A stretch of 39,263 nucleotides of DNA, from contig JAFUOZ010000107.1 in the NCBI GenBank assembly GCA_017481565.1, positions 1 to 39,263 on the forward strand, in the 5' to 3' direction. Position 1 is the stretch's first letter. Each line of letters opens with the position of its first letter. Position numbers and translations under genes: made by a program. The notes beneath the pieces are model-generated. The model saw only the letters and a program-made list of their open reading frames with translations, did no database searches and was not told where the DNA came from. The DNA is from Oscillospiraceae bacterium (GTDB lineage: Bacteria; Bacillota; Clostridia; Oscillospirales; Ruminococcaceae). Shown here in pieces: positions 23,509 to 32,316 of this stretch.

Positions 23509-23802
23509 TTAATTGTCCTTAAAAAATATCTCCGCCTTTTCAATAAAATCATCAACGGAAAGCTTGTCACGTCTTTCTTTAAGCTCAACGGCACGGAGAT
23601 AATTCTCCTTTGCCCTCTGCATATTGACTATCTGCAAGGTAAGATTGAAAACTGCCGCTCCCGAAATCAGACAAAGCTCGGATATTTCAAGTCCGAGACG
23701 CTCCCTGAATATCCAGAGGCATAAAGCGGCGGCAACAAGAAGCCAGCTTGCTATACGCTGTGTGTACCGTTTCTGCAGCTTGGGCTTATAGCCTTTTCTC
23801 AT
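23509..23802 (-). CDS. Small two-helix membrane protein
   Basis: 97 residues. A basic N-terminus (RKGYKPKLQKRYTQR) leads to two hydrophobic segments (about 16-34 and 40-60) and a charged helical tail that ends DDFIEKAEIFFKDN. AGGCGG precedes the ATG. It follows the activase gene by 51 bases of almost pure A/T, including a 20-bp perfect palindrome at 23828-23847. The function is unknown. Confidence 0.6.
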   Translation of the reverse strand: MRKGYKPKLQKRYTQRIASWLLVAAALCLWIFRERLGLEISELCLISGAAVFNLTLQIVNMQRAKENYLRAVELKERRDKLSVDDFIEKAEIFFKDN

Positions 23803-23853
23803 TTTACCGCCTGCCTTTCTTATATTATATTATATTATAATATAATAATACCC

Positions 23854-26781
23854 TTAATTTTCACCCATAGCCGCAACAAGACTTCTGAGTCTGATCTTTA
23901 CTGCGCCTAAGTTATTGATCTCGTCGATCTTAAGCTGTGTATAAAGCTTGCCGCCCTCTTCAAGTATGGAGCGTACCTCGTCGGTGGTGATAGCGTCGAT
24001 ACCGCAGCCGAAGGATACCAGCTGAACAAGCTGCATATCGGGCTGAGTTGTAACATACTTGGCTGCACGGTAAAGGCGTGAATGATATGTCCACTGATTG
24101 AGTACTGTAAGCTTGGGTGTCTCCGCAAGATGTGCGATACAGTCCTCGGTAATGACTGCAAGTCCCAGAGATGTCATAAGCTTATGTATACCGTGATTTA
24201 TCTCGGGGTCAAGGTGATAGGGTCTGCCTGCAATAACGATAATGGGCATATTCTTTGAACGTGCTTCCTTTATCACTCTTTCACCCTCTGCAACTACCTC
24301 CTGCTTATACTTTTTATAAGCCTCGTGAGCCGCATGGAAGGCTTCCTTTGCCTGTGCCTTTGTTATATTATATCTTGAAAGAGATGCTGTAAGTGCTTCG
24401 ATGCAGTGTCTTTCAAGGTTTATATCCATATAGGGATACAGGAAATTATTATCATTAAGCTCGGGGATATTCGCCTTTAAAAGCTCGGGATAATATGCGA
24501 CTACGGGACAGTTATAGTGATTGTCGCTGCAGCCCTCGTCAAAGTTATAGCTTTCACAGGGATAGAAGATAAAGTCCGCTCCCTTTTCAAGCAGGCTGAT
24601 GATATGTCCATGAGCAAGCTTTGCAGGATAGCATACAGTATCTGAGGGGATAGTATGCTGTCCCTTGAAATAGGTCTTTCTTGTGCTTTCCTCGGAGATG
24701 ATCGTCTCAAAGCCAAGCTTTTCGAAAAGTGTATGCCAGAAGGGAAGCTGATCGTAGAAACCCAGAACAAGAGGAAGTCCTACCTTTGCCTTTGGTGACT
24801 GAGGCTTTGATTCGATGCATGAAAGCAGCTTCTTATACTTATACTCATACATACAGGGAACATCGTTCTTCTTTGCAAGACCTGCACCCTTTTCACAGCG
24901 GTTACCGCTTATGAACTTATGTCCGTCACTGAAGCTGATTATAGTCAGACTGCAATTTGAACCGCAGCCCTTACAGTGTGCCTGCTTTGCCGAATATGAA
25001 AAGCTTTCAAGCGCCTCGGGAGAGATAAGATTCGTGCTTTCTCCGCAGTGCTCCTTTGCGTAAAGTGCAGCACCGAATGCACCCATAAGTCCTGCAATGG
25101 CAGGGCTGGTAACATTTCTGCCAAGCTCCAGCTCAAAGGAACGGAGAACCGCATCGTTAAGGAAGGTACCGCCCTGAACAACGATATTCTTTCCAAGCTC
25201 GTCTACCGACTTTGCTCTGATTACCTTATATATAGCATTCTTGATGATAGATGAGGAAAGTCCTGCGGAAATATCCTCAACGGAAGCGCCGTCCTTCTGA
25301 GCCTGCTTTACCGAGCTGTTCATAAATACGGTACAGCGTGAGCCTAAGTCAACAGGCTTTTCCGCAAAAAGTCCAAGTCTTGAAAACTCTGCAATATCAT
25401 AGCTGAGTGCCTGAGCAAAGGTCTGAATGAAGGAGCCGCAGCCTGATGAGCAAGCCTCGTTCAGCATAATGCTGTCAATAGCCTTGTTCTTTATCTTGAA
25501 GCATTTGATATCCTGTCCGCCGATATCAATGATAAAATCAACATCGGGACAGAAGAAGGAAGCAGCCTTATAATGTGCGACTGTCTCAACGATACCGTTA
25601 TCAACGCCGATACCCGCGTTTATAAGATCCTCGCCGTAGCCTGTTACCGCAGATGATCTGATCCTTATACGGTCGCCGATAAGCTTGTAGATCTCCTTCA
25701 TCTGTGCGGAGATAACATCAAGGGGCTGTCCCTTGTTTGGTGTGTAATGCTGATAGATAAGCTCACCCTCGGGAGAGATAAGCACAAGCTTTGTTGTGGT
25801 GGAGCCTGCATCGATACCTAAATATGCATCGCCTGTATATGTATTCACATCAAGCTTTTTTACGTCGCAGCTGCTGTGACGTTCGGTAAATGCTGTATAT
25901 TCCTGCTCGCTATTAAAGAGCCTTACGCCTGTTACGATATCATCGCTCATCTTTGCGCCTGTTACCTTTGTGATGACCTCGCCTATGGAATACGCCTCGG
26001 AATTCTCTCTTGCATAAAGCGCACAGCCGTATGCCATAAAGCATGACGCTGATTCGGGGAATATTGCATTTTCATCGGAAAGCTGCAGTGTTCTTACAAA
26101 AGCACGTCTCAGACCCTTGATAAAGGAAAGAGGTCCGCCCAAGAAAAGCACCTTTCCCTTGATCTGTCTGCCCTGTGCAAGTCCCGATACGGTCTGATCC
26201 ACAACTGCCTGAAAGATAGATGCTGCCACATCCGCATGATCCGCACCCTGATTGAGAAGGGGCTGTATATCAGACTTTGCAAATACTCCGCAGCGTGAAG
26301 CGATAGGATAAAGCTTTTCAGATTTAAGAGAAAGCTGATCCATTTCGTCAACGGTAAGTCCCAGAAGGGTCGCCATCTGATCGATGAATGCACCTGTTCC
26401 GCCTGCGCATGAGCCGTTCATTCTCTGCTCGGTGCCGCCTGTCAGGAAGATTATCTTTGCGTCCTCACCGCCAAGCTCGATAACCGCATCTGCATCGGGA
26501 TAGCTTTCCTTGACTGCTATAAATGCACCGAAAACCTCCTGCACAAAGGGAAGCCCCGAAGCATTTGCAAGACCGAGACCTGCTGAACCTGTTATGCTTA
26601 AACGAAAGCTTTCATCGGGATATAACTCCGCTACTGCCTTAAGCTGCTCCGCAACGGTTTCTCTTACCTTTGAAAAATGTCTCTCGTACTTTGAATAGAT
26701 TATCTGCTTATTGTCGTCTAAAATGACTGTCTTGACGGTTGTTGAACCAACGTCAACACCCAGCGAATAATTTTTTGACAT
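23854..26781 (-). CDS. Acyl-CoA dehydratase activase (BadF/BcrA/HgdC type), short form
   Basis: 975 residues. Two tandem ASKHA ATPase domains (LGVDVGSTTVKTVILD at the N-terminus and YLGIDAGSTTTKLVLI near residue 318), each with a cluster-ligand loop (NGSCAGGTGAF and NEACSSGCGSF), are followed by a DUF2229 domain containing CKGCGSNCSLTII. HgdC-type activases use ATP to drive an electron from a [4Fe-4S] cluster into 2-hydroxyacyl-CoA dehydratases. Large fused versions in Clostridia usually run to about 1400 residues with an HgdB-like C-terminal part; this one stops after the DUF2229 region and no such gene is adjacent. Its substrate is unknown. Confidence 0.85.
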   Translation of the reverse strand: MSKNYSLGVDVGSTTVKTVILDDNKQIIYSKYERHFSKVRETVAEQLKAVAELYPDESFRLSITGSAGLGLANASGLPFVQEVFGAFIAVKESYPDADAVIELGGEDAKIIFLTGGTEQRMNGSCAGGTGAFIDQMATLLGLTVDEMDQLSLKSEKLYPIASRCGVFAKSDIQPLLNQGADHADVAASIFQAVVDQTVSGLAQGRQIKGKVLFLGGPLSFIKGLRRAFVRTLQLSDENAIFPESASCFMAYGCALYARENSEAYSIGEVITKVTGAKMSDDIVTGVRLFNSEQEYTAFTERHSSCDVKKLDVNTYTGDAYLGIDAGSTTTKLVLISPEGELIYQHYTPNKGQPLDVISAQMKEIYKLIGDRIRIRSSAVTGYGEDLINAGIGVDNGIVETVAHYKAASFFCPDVDFIIDIGGQDIKCFKIKNKAIDSIMLNEACSSGCGSFIQTFAQALSYDIAEFSRLGLFAEKPVDLGSRCTVFMNSSVKQAQKDGASVEDISAGLSSSIIKNAIYKVIRAKSVDELGKNIVVQGGTFLNDAVLRSFELELGRNVTSPAIAGLMGAFGAALYAKEHCGESTNLISPEALESFSYSAKQAHCKGCGSNCSLTIISFSDGHKFISGNRCEKGAGLAKKNDVPCMYEYKYKKLLSCIESKPQSPKAKVGLPLVLGFYDQLPFWHTLFEKLGFETIISEESTRKTYFKGQHTIPSDTVCYPAKLAHGHIISLLEKGADFIFYPCESYNFDEGCSDNHYNCPVVAYYPELLKANIPELNDNNFLYPYMDINLERHCIEALTASLSRYNITKAQAKEAFHAAHEAYKKYKQEVVAEGERVIKEARSKNMPIIVIAGRPYHLDPEINHGIHKLMTSLGLAVITEDCIAHLAETPKLTVLNQWTYHSRLYRAAKYVTTQPDMQLVQLVSFGCGIDAITTDEVRSILEEGGKLYTQLKIDEINNLGAVKIRLRSLVAAMGEN

Positions 26782-26809
26782 TATAAAAACTCGTTCCTTT
26801 CATAAAGCA

Positions 26810-26857
26810 TTTTATATATATAAATATATAAAATACCCTTAAGAGAATATATTCTCT
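26810..26857. promoter_or_regulatory. Palindromes between aroK and the activase gene
   Basis: A perfect 16-bp palindrome, AGAGAATATATTCTCT (26842-26857), lies just after the aroK stop, followed toward the activase by an imperfect AT-only dyad (about 26810-26835). No U-run follows the first, so it may be an operator for the activase gene, or a weak transcript end. Confidence 0.4.
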
Positions 26858-26860
26858 GAT

Positions 26861-27355
26861 TTATAAACTGCAAAGCTCCTTTATCTGTCTTGCAACAGTT
26901 TCGGGAGACTCGTTTCCGTCTGCTTTATCGGTGGCATGAGCCGCATATATAGGCGCTCTTTCCTCATAGATAGCCTTAAGCTGCTCCTTTGTATTCTTCA
27001 TAACAAGCGGTCTGTTCTTATCCCCCTCGATACGGCTGTAGCAGGTCTCAAAATCCACCTCTATGTAGATTATTCTTCCCTTTTCAGCTGCTATTTCCGC
27101 ATTTATGCTCTTAAGCATGGCACCGCCGCCGCAGGCTACCACCTTGCCTGCTCCCGAAAGCGCTCTTACCGCCTCGGTCTCCATTTCACGAAAAGCAGGC
27201 TCGCCAAGCTTTTCAAATATCTCGGGGATAGTCATTCCTGCCTTGTCCTCGATATAGCTGTCCATATCAACAAAGCCTCTGCCGCTTAAAACGGCAAGTC
27301 TTTTTCCTATAGTGGATTTTCCGCAGCCCATAAAGCCGCATAAGAATATTGTCAT
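26861..27355 (-). CDS. aroK: Shikimate kinase
   Basis: 164 residues. It phosphorylates shikimate at the 3-hydroxyl in the aromatic amino acid pathway. Visible are the P-loop GCGKST (10-15), substrate Asp in FVDMDSY (30-32), FREMETEAVRAL, CGGGAM and NRPLV. AAAGGACG before the ATG at 27355 sets the start; the longer frame to 27445 has no such site. It follows the uncharacterised gene by 14 bases and is probably co-transcribed with it. Confidence 0.93.
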   Translation of the reverse strand: MTIFLCGFMGCGKSTIGKRLAVLSGRGFVDMDSYIEDKAGMTIPEIFEKLGEPAFREMETEAVRALSGAGKVVACGGGAMLKSINAEIAAEKGRIIYIEVDFETCYSRIEGDKNRPLVMKNTKEQLKAIYEERAPIYAAHATDKADGNESPETVARQIKELCSL

Positions 27356-27369
27356 AATATTTCGTCCTT

Positions 27370-28020
27370 TCATATATCCATGGGTATGGAATATGCCCGT
27401 GAGGAATATTCCAGTATCTTTGCGCTCAGCTCCTCCTCCAGACAAGCGTAGAACATAGTAAAGAATACGTCCGCAAAGCCTAAGAGGAACATATTTTTAT
27501 TATTTATCTCCGCAAGGGTGGGAACGCTCATATAAATATATGTCTTATACCATTCGGCTGTATAAGGGGGCAGCGGCTTTCCCTTTCTTACAAGATAACG
27601 GAATTCGCTGTAGCTTTCCCTTATTATATCATTATGATTTCTTGCACCCTTTGCCATGACCGCATTATATACCCTGACGATCTGATCGTCGGTCATACGG
27701 TCATCGCCGTTTTTGATATTTCTCAGTGTGGGAAGTCTTACCGCAAGGCTGTATATAATAAGAGGAAGTATCTCATTATAGCCCTGTGTAAGCATTTCAC
27801 CGCAGCAGTGCTCGTCAATGCGGAGACCTAAAGCCTGCAGACTGTCTGCATCGGTTATATTATTGAGCACCACCTTGAAGGCATCCTTTATGCTGACGTT
27901 GTAAAAATCCTCCTCGGCGATGGAATATATATATTTTATCGCATTGTAAAGGCAGACTCCGCCTTTTATCACCGTATCGGCAAGTCCGTTCACGGCGCTT
28001 TCCTCATTGATAAATTTCAA
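27370..28020 (-). CDS. Hypothetical protein, second gene of an uncharacterised pair
   Basis: 216 residues, soluble and helical, starting with TTG at 28020; AAGGAGG lies 7 bases upstream and overlaps the stop codon of the previous gene (TAAGGAGG), so translation is coupled. I do not recognise a domain. Features are a Tyr-rich N-terminus, a double Cys (HCCGEM), and a C-terminal hydrophobic stretch FLLGFADVFFTMFYACLEEE. It always reads as a partner of the larger upstream gene here. Confidence 0.6.
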   Translation of the reverse strand: MKFINEESAVNGLADTVIKGGVCLYNAIKYIYSIAEEDFYNVSIKDAFKVVLNNITDADSLQALGLRIDEHCCGEMLTQGYNEILPLIIYSLAVRLPTLRNIKNGDDRMTDDQIVRVYNAVMAKGARNHNDIIRESYSEFRYLVRKGKPLPPYTAEWYKTYIYMSVPTLAEINNKNMFLLGFADVFFTMFYACLEEELSAKILEYSSRAYSIPMDI

Positions 28021-28032
28021 GGCAAAACCTCC

Positions 28033-29919
28033 TTATCTGCGGATATTATCAAAGCTTTCACCGCTGTATATGCTGTCACGGGAGACCTTTTCCCACTGAG
28101 GCTTTCTTATCACTCTTGCGGGGGGAACATAGGGCATCGGTGCTTTTTCCTCCGTCTGTTCAGCCCTTGCTCTTATATCGGCACCCATTTCGTCCAGCAT
28201 CGCATCATAAAGCGATGAATATCTTTTCGGCTCAAAGGGCTTATATTCCTTACCTGCCGACTGAGCATCATTCTGTGCTCCGTAAAGATTTCCAAGCACA
28301 GCGGCAGTATCTATATTGGGCAGAGAAAGTCCCGCTTCTGCTGCAGCCCTGTAAAGCTCCGCATCGGAAAGCTGCTTTTTCACCGAAACAGGCTTGTTGC
28401 TCCTGTCATATCTCTGCGGTGCAAAGGCTTCTATCCTGCCCGATTTTGATCTGGGTCTTTCCGTATGCTTGTTTTCGGGGGGCTTATTTTCCTCAACAGG
28501 CTCGGCGATGATTATCTCCGATTTATTTTTGCGCAGTCTGTAATCTATCCGCCTGTCCTCATACATCTTTTCGGCAGACTCCATAAATTCTTCAAGCTGC
28601 TCAACTGTTGCCTCACCGTTTCTCACATTCTTCTTAAGATTTGAAAGATACTGTGACCATTCCCTGAATTCCGCTTCATCGATGATCTTTCCGATACGTC
28701 TGTACAGAGAATTATAAAGCTTTTCGGAACGTTTTTCCAGCTCTTCGGGAACGGTATACAGCGCCTTTTTATGTGCTTCCTCTTCTGCCCTGCGCTGCTC
28801 CTCACGTCTTGCTTCCTCCTCGGCAGCCTTTCTTGCAGCTTCCTCCGCTGCCTTTGCGGCTGCGTCGGCATACGCCTTTTTCTCTGCTTCCGCACGGGCT
28901 ATCGCCGCCATATATTCCTCATCTATCCTGCGGCACGTCTTGCCTGAGGCTGTAACACGTCCGCAGTATGGACGGCGGTATTCATCACTGTGTACAAAAA
29001 ATCTTCCGCAGTTGCGGCAGCGGTCAAGGTATATCCCTTCCTCTGCCATAAGGTCAAATTCAAGGTCTATGATACCTTTAAAGCCTGTGGGATAATATAT
29101 CACCGACTGCTCCGCCTTGGCTATCTCGTCCGATATAAAACGCATATCAGCCGCCTCAGGCTGTTTAAGGTCCTTGATATATTCAAATATCTCCATGGCA
29201 TTCTGGTCGCCCAGAAGCTTGTTTCTGCCCTTGAATTTAGTGGGCGTGGCGTCTCTGATATCTTCCTTTATGGCGTTATAGAGTCTCTTTGATGCGTCTA
29301 CCATTTTAAAGGTAACATCGGGCATGAGCGCAGGAGTATATCGTCTTACGTAGGGTACGTCCTCGCTGTAATAGCCCAGTTCATTCGCCGCAACGGAAAA
29401 AGCCATATCGAAATAATCCTTCCTTGCCTTTATCTCATCGGCAGTGAGCGGTTCTTCCCTGTTGCAGTCATATATAAAATTCATTTTCTTACGTGCATAT
29501 TCTACCATGCGGACAATGTTCACCCATTGATTTACCGCACGGCCTGTTTTATATTCGGAAATTCTTCTGAAAATAGTTGATTCATAATTATTTTTAGGGG
29601 ATATACATCTTGCCCACAGCTCTTCAAGGCCGATATGCTCACTGCTGCATATATATGCAATGATACAGTCAACAGCGATACAGTCAAAGCTGCTGCCTAA
29701 GCAAGCCTCTACATAAGGATGACATCTTGCGGCAGAGTTTCGGGCAGTATTCATTATATCCTGAGGAAGCCGTCCCGTTTTATGAGCTGTCTTTCCTGCG
29801 CTTATGCACTGCTCCCAGAAAAAAGTAAAATCATATTCGGTAAAATTGAGCAGAGCCTTTGCAAGCTCCAGCCGATAATAATTGTTGTTATTGTCTATTA
29901 CAAATCTTACAGCCTTCAA
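28033..29919 (-). CDS. Large hypothetical protein with Cys zinc-finger and Ala/Glu coiled coil (DUF6076-like)
   Basis: About 628 residues. The likely start is TTG at 29919, because GAAAGGAG lies 8 bases upstream, and the promoter at 29961-29989 rules out the ATG at 29955; ATG 29937 is the alternative. The N-terminal 320 residues are helical. Then comes CRNCGRFF, then YCGRVTASGKTCRR (four Cys, treble-clef-like), which resembles DUF6076 proteins. Next is a coiled coil rich in Ala, Glu, Lys and Arg (about 340-400) and a basic, low-complexity C-terminus. The function is unknown; a nucleic-acid-binding role is only a guess. Confidence 0.65.
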   Translation of the reverse strand: MKAVRFVIDNNNNYYRLELAKALLNFTEYDFTFFWEQCISAGKTAHKTGRLPQDIMNTARNSAARCHPYVEACLGSSFDCIAVDCIIAYICSSEHIGLEELWARCISPKNNYESTIFRRISEYKTGRAVNQWVNIVRMVEYARKKMNFIYDCNREEPLTADEIKARKDYFDMAFSVAANELGYYSEDVPYVRRYTPALMPDVTFKMVDASKRLYNAIKEDIRDATPTKFKGRNKLLGDQNAMEIFEYIKDLKQPEAADMRFISDEIAKAEQSVIYYPTGFKGIIDLEFDLMAEEGIYLDRCRNCGRFFVHSDEYRRPYCGRVTASGKTCRRIDEEYMAAIARAEAEKKAYADAAAKAAEEAARKAAEEEARREEQRRAEEEAHKKALYTVPEELEKRSEKLYNSLYRRIGKIIDEAEFREWSQYLSNLKKNVRNGEATVEQLEEFMESAEKMYEDRRIDYRLRKNKSEIIIAEPVEENKPPENKHTERPRSKSGRIEAFAPQRYDRSNKPVSVKKQLSDAELYRAAAEAGLSLPNIDTAAVLGNLYGAQNDAQSAGKEYKPFEPKRYSSLYDAMLDEMGADIRARAEQTEEKAPMPYVPPARVIRKPQWEKVSRDSIYSGESFDNIRR

Positions 29920-29960
29920 CGACGGCACTCCTTTCATGTATTTATAGTACATCAAATTAT

Positions 29961-29989
29961 ATTATAACATATCCGACGATTTTTTTCAA
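29961..29989 (-). promoter_or_regulatory. Promoter of the uncharacterised gene pair
   Basis: -35 TTGAAA (29984-29989), 17-bp spacer, -10 TATAAT (29961-29966). Transcription would start near 29954, which supports a downstream start codon. Confidence 0.85.
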
Positions 29990-30023
29990 CAGTTTTTTTG
30001 CTTTTTCGATTGACGATACCATG

Positions 30024-30084
30024 AAAAAATATAACAGCTCATACAGGATTTTCCGTCATTTTGCCGTAAATCCGTATAAGCTGT
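30024..30084 (-). terminator. Terminator of cardiolipin synthase
   Basis: Long stem: 30034-30051 pairs with 30068-30084 apart from one mismatch and one bulge. It is followed on the minus strand by a T-run (A-run at 30024-30029). Confidence 0.85.
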
Positions 30085-30095
30085 CTGTTATATAG

Positions 30096-31640
30096 TCATA
30101 TAAGAGGACCTAACGCCCTGAGTATCGCATCAATAAGTGAACGGCTGAACCATCTGCTTTCATCGGGCATTATCTCCTTTGACTGTTCAAATACCCTGAG
30201 ACAATCCTCCTTTAACGCCATTACCGCAGGAAGAGGCTTATCCTCATCGTTTGAGGACATGAATACACCACACTCAAAATGGAGATAGAGACTTCTGAAA
30301 TCCATATTTATACTGCCTACTACCGCTCTTTTGTCGTCGCTTACATAGCTTTTGGCATGGAGAAAGCCGGGGGTATATTCATATATCCTTACCCCCTCCT
30401 CGATAAGTACCTGATAATAAGAGCGTGTGACCCTGAATATCGGCTTTTTATCGGGTATTCCCGGGGTGACGATACGAACATCAACTCCTCTTTTTGCCGC
30501 AAGACCAAGTGCAGCTATCATACGGTCATCAATAACAAGATAGGGGGTAAATATATACACATAATCCTCAGCCTGATTCAGAATATCAATATAGACATTC
30601 TCTCCCAGCTGTTCATTATCCAGAGGAGAATCACTGTAGGGCTGGAAAAAACCTTTCATTCTGCTGTTAGGCATATATGTTGGACGGCATTTTTCACAGT
30701 CTATCTTATCGGGACTCAGGGCATTCCACATCTGAGCGAACATTACCGTAAAATTCATTACTCCGTCACCCTTTATCATCAGGGCAGTGTCCTTCCAGTA
30801 GCCGAAACGCTCCTCTTTATTGATATATTCGTCCGATATGTTTATTCCGCCCGTAAATGCGGTATTACCGTCAATATCAAGTATTTTTCTGTGGTCACGG
30901 TGGTTCATTACCGCCGATACAACAGGCACAAAGCGGTTAAAGGGTATCACCTTTATACCTTTTTTTGCAAGATGAGCGGGATAATCCGAAGGGAGAAGTC
31001 CCATACAGCCCATATCATCATAAATTATTCTTACGTCAACACCGTTTTTCGCCTTCTTTTCAAGTATTTTAAGAACTGCACTCCACATTTCGCCGTAGCC
31101 GATTATAAAATACTCCATAAAGATAAACCGCTCAGCCTTTTCAAGCTCACTGAGCATGACCTCAAACATTTCCTCACCGCAGGGAAAATATTCTGCCTCG
31201 GTATTTTCACAGACAGGATATCCTCCGTATTTTGATATATATGCAGATAAAAGACCTGACCGCTTGTCCATATGCGATATGATATCGCTGTCTTTACCGA
31301 GCCATACTGCTTCTTCCTTTATCTGTCGGTCTATTTTTTCACGGAGCTTTTTGGCAGGACGCTTGTTTCCCATGAAAATATACATCAGTCCGCCGAGAAT
31401 GGGAAACGCACCCATAACCAGAAGCCATATCATTTTATACGATGAGCTGTCGTCACGGCGGATTATATATAAAGACATAAGAAAGCTCAGCACTGCCAGC
31501 GCCGCACTTATTCCTCTGCTGTAATCGGCAAAAATATACACTCCCGAAACCATAAAGGCTATCTGGATAAGTATAAGCAGTACTGTTATTATTATCCTGT
31601 TATTTATTTTTGTTATTATTTTTCCTCTGAGTCTTTTCAT
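30096..31640 (-). CDS. cls: Cardiolipin synthase, phospholipase D type
   Basis: 514 residues. It joins phosphatidylglycerols to make cardiolipin in the membrane. Two N-terminal membrane segments (about 15-35 and 40-60, with a third near 70-90) precede two PLD domains, with HRDHRKILDIDG near residue 245 and HAKSYVSDDKRAVVGSINMD near 428; each HxK..D motif supplies catalytic His and Lys. AGGAAAGG precedes the ATG. It is a single-gene unit with its own promoter and terminator. Confidence 0.93.
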   Translation of the reverse strand: MKRLRGKIITKINNRIIITVLLILIQIAFMVSGVYIFADYSRGISAALAVLSFLMSLYIIRRDDSSSYKMIWLLVMGAFPILGGLMYIFMGNKRPAKKLREKIDRQIKEEAVWLGKDSDIISHMDKRSGLLSAYISKYGGYPVCENTEAEYFPCGEEMFEVMLSELEKAERFIFMEYFIIGYGEMWSAVLKILEKKAKNGVDVRIIYDDMGCMGLLPSDYPAHLAKKGIKVIPFNRFVPVVSAVMNHRDHRKILDIDGNTAFTGGINISDEYINKEERFGYWKDTALMIKGDGVMNFTVMFAQMWNALSPDKIDCEKCRPTYMPNSRMKGFFQPYSDSPLDNEQLGENVYIDILNQAEDYVYIFTPYLVIDDRMIAALGLAAKRGVDVRIVTPGIPDKKPIFRVTRSYYQVLIEEGVRIYEYTPGFLHAKSYVSDDKRAVVGSINMDFRSLYLHFECGVFMSSNDEDKPLPAVMALKEDCLRVFEQSKEIMPDESRWFSRSLIDAILRALGPLI

Positions 31641-31675
31641 TTTCAGCCTTTCCTATAAAACATACACTTATATGT

Positions 31676-31704
31676 ATTATAACAAAAAAATCTGTCTTTT
31701 TCAA
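31676..31704 (-). promoter_or_regulatory. Promoter of cardiolipin synthase
   Basis: -35 TTGAAA (31699-31704), 17-bp spacer, -10 TATAAT (31676-31681). A small ATACA/TGTAT dyad follows near the expected start site. Confidence 0.85.
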
Positions 31705-31745
31705 TTATTATCACCTGTTTTTCAGAAAAAACTCAGAAAACTATT

Positions 31746-32180
31746 TTATTTTTGTGCCTTATATTCTTTCAGCAGCTTGATACCGAGACAGAATACAAAT
31801 GCACCAAGTCCGATAAAAACTCCCCATATTAAATTCCAGTACGGTGAGTTTACATCAAACATAAGCATTAACAGCTCATTCCATACCTTAAGTTCAACAG
31901 CTATTGCAAACAGGTCAAACAATAAATATCCGCCGCCGAAAATATATATCCGGCGCCACCAATAATTATGCCCTGCATTTCTGCAGAATATCGCTATGCC
32001 GAATATACACAGAAAAGCAAGAATACCCATAAGAACAAAATAAAATATACCCTTGCTTTCCAATATGCCAAGCCAGAATTCAGAATATGAAACTCTGTCG
32101 ATCAGTCCCCATATCCTATGTAAATGAAATATCCCGAAAAATATGAAAAACCATGGCTCCCATGAATATATTCTTTTCAC
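31746..32180 (-). CDS. Small polytopic membrane protein
   Basis: 144 residues from a GTG at 32180, 8 bases after AAGGAGG; the GTG at 32189 overlaps that site. About four hydrophobic helices (12-24, 45-65, 80-95, 115-135), rich in Trp, Tyr and Phe. I recognise no family. It is transcribed away from the TetR gene by its own promoter, so it could share control with it. Confidence 0.6.
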   Translation of the reverse strand: MKRIYSWEPWFFIFFGIFHLHRIWGLIDRVSYSEFWLGILESKGIFYFVLMGILAFLCIFGIAIFCRNAGHNYWWRRIYIFGGGYLLFDLFAIAVELKVWNELLMLMFDVNSPYWNLIWGVFIGLGAFVFCLGIKLLKEYKAQK

Positions 32181-32201
32181 GTTTCTCACCTCCTTTTTAT
32201 T

Positions 32202-32230
32202 ATTTTATCATACACAGCCTGTTTTTTCAA
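32202..32230 (-). promoter_or_regulatory. Promoter of the small membrane protein
   Basis: -35 TTGAAA (32225-32230), 17-bp spacer, -10 TAAAAT (32202-32207). It lies 24 bases from the divergent tetR -35 box. Confidence 0.75.
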
Positions 32231-32254
32231 CCATTATCGTTTTTTTTAAACCTC

Positions 32255-32282
32255 TTGACAAATTTAATTAAACGTGTATAAT
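32255..32282 (+). promoter_or_regulatory. Promoter of the tetR-phosphotransferase operon
   Basis: -35 TTGACA (32255-32260), 16-bp spacer, -10 TATAAT (32277-32282): both hexamers are consensus. Its spacer and -10 box are covered by the TetR operator. Confidence 0.92.
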
Positions 32283-32304
32283 AATATTAAACACGTTTAA
32301 TTAA
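32264..32304. promoter_or_regulatory. TetR-type operator
   Basis: TTAATTAAACGTGT (32264-32277) and ACACGTTTAATTAA (32291-32304) are perfect 14-bp inverted repeats with 13 bases between. The left arm fills the promoter spacer, the right arm ends inside the ribosome site. A TetR dimer bound here would block RNA polymerase. That the adjacent TetR binds it is inferred from position. Confidence 0.82.
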
Positions 32305-32316
32305 GGAGCATCGGAT

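Noticed and set aside
30279..31235. A 318-codon plus-strand open frame
   Set aside because: Antisense to cardiolipin synthase, which carries both HKD motifs.
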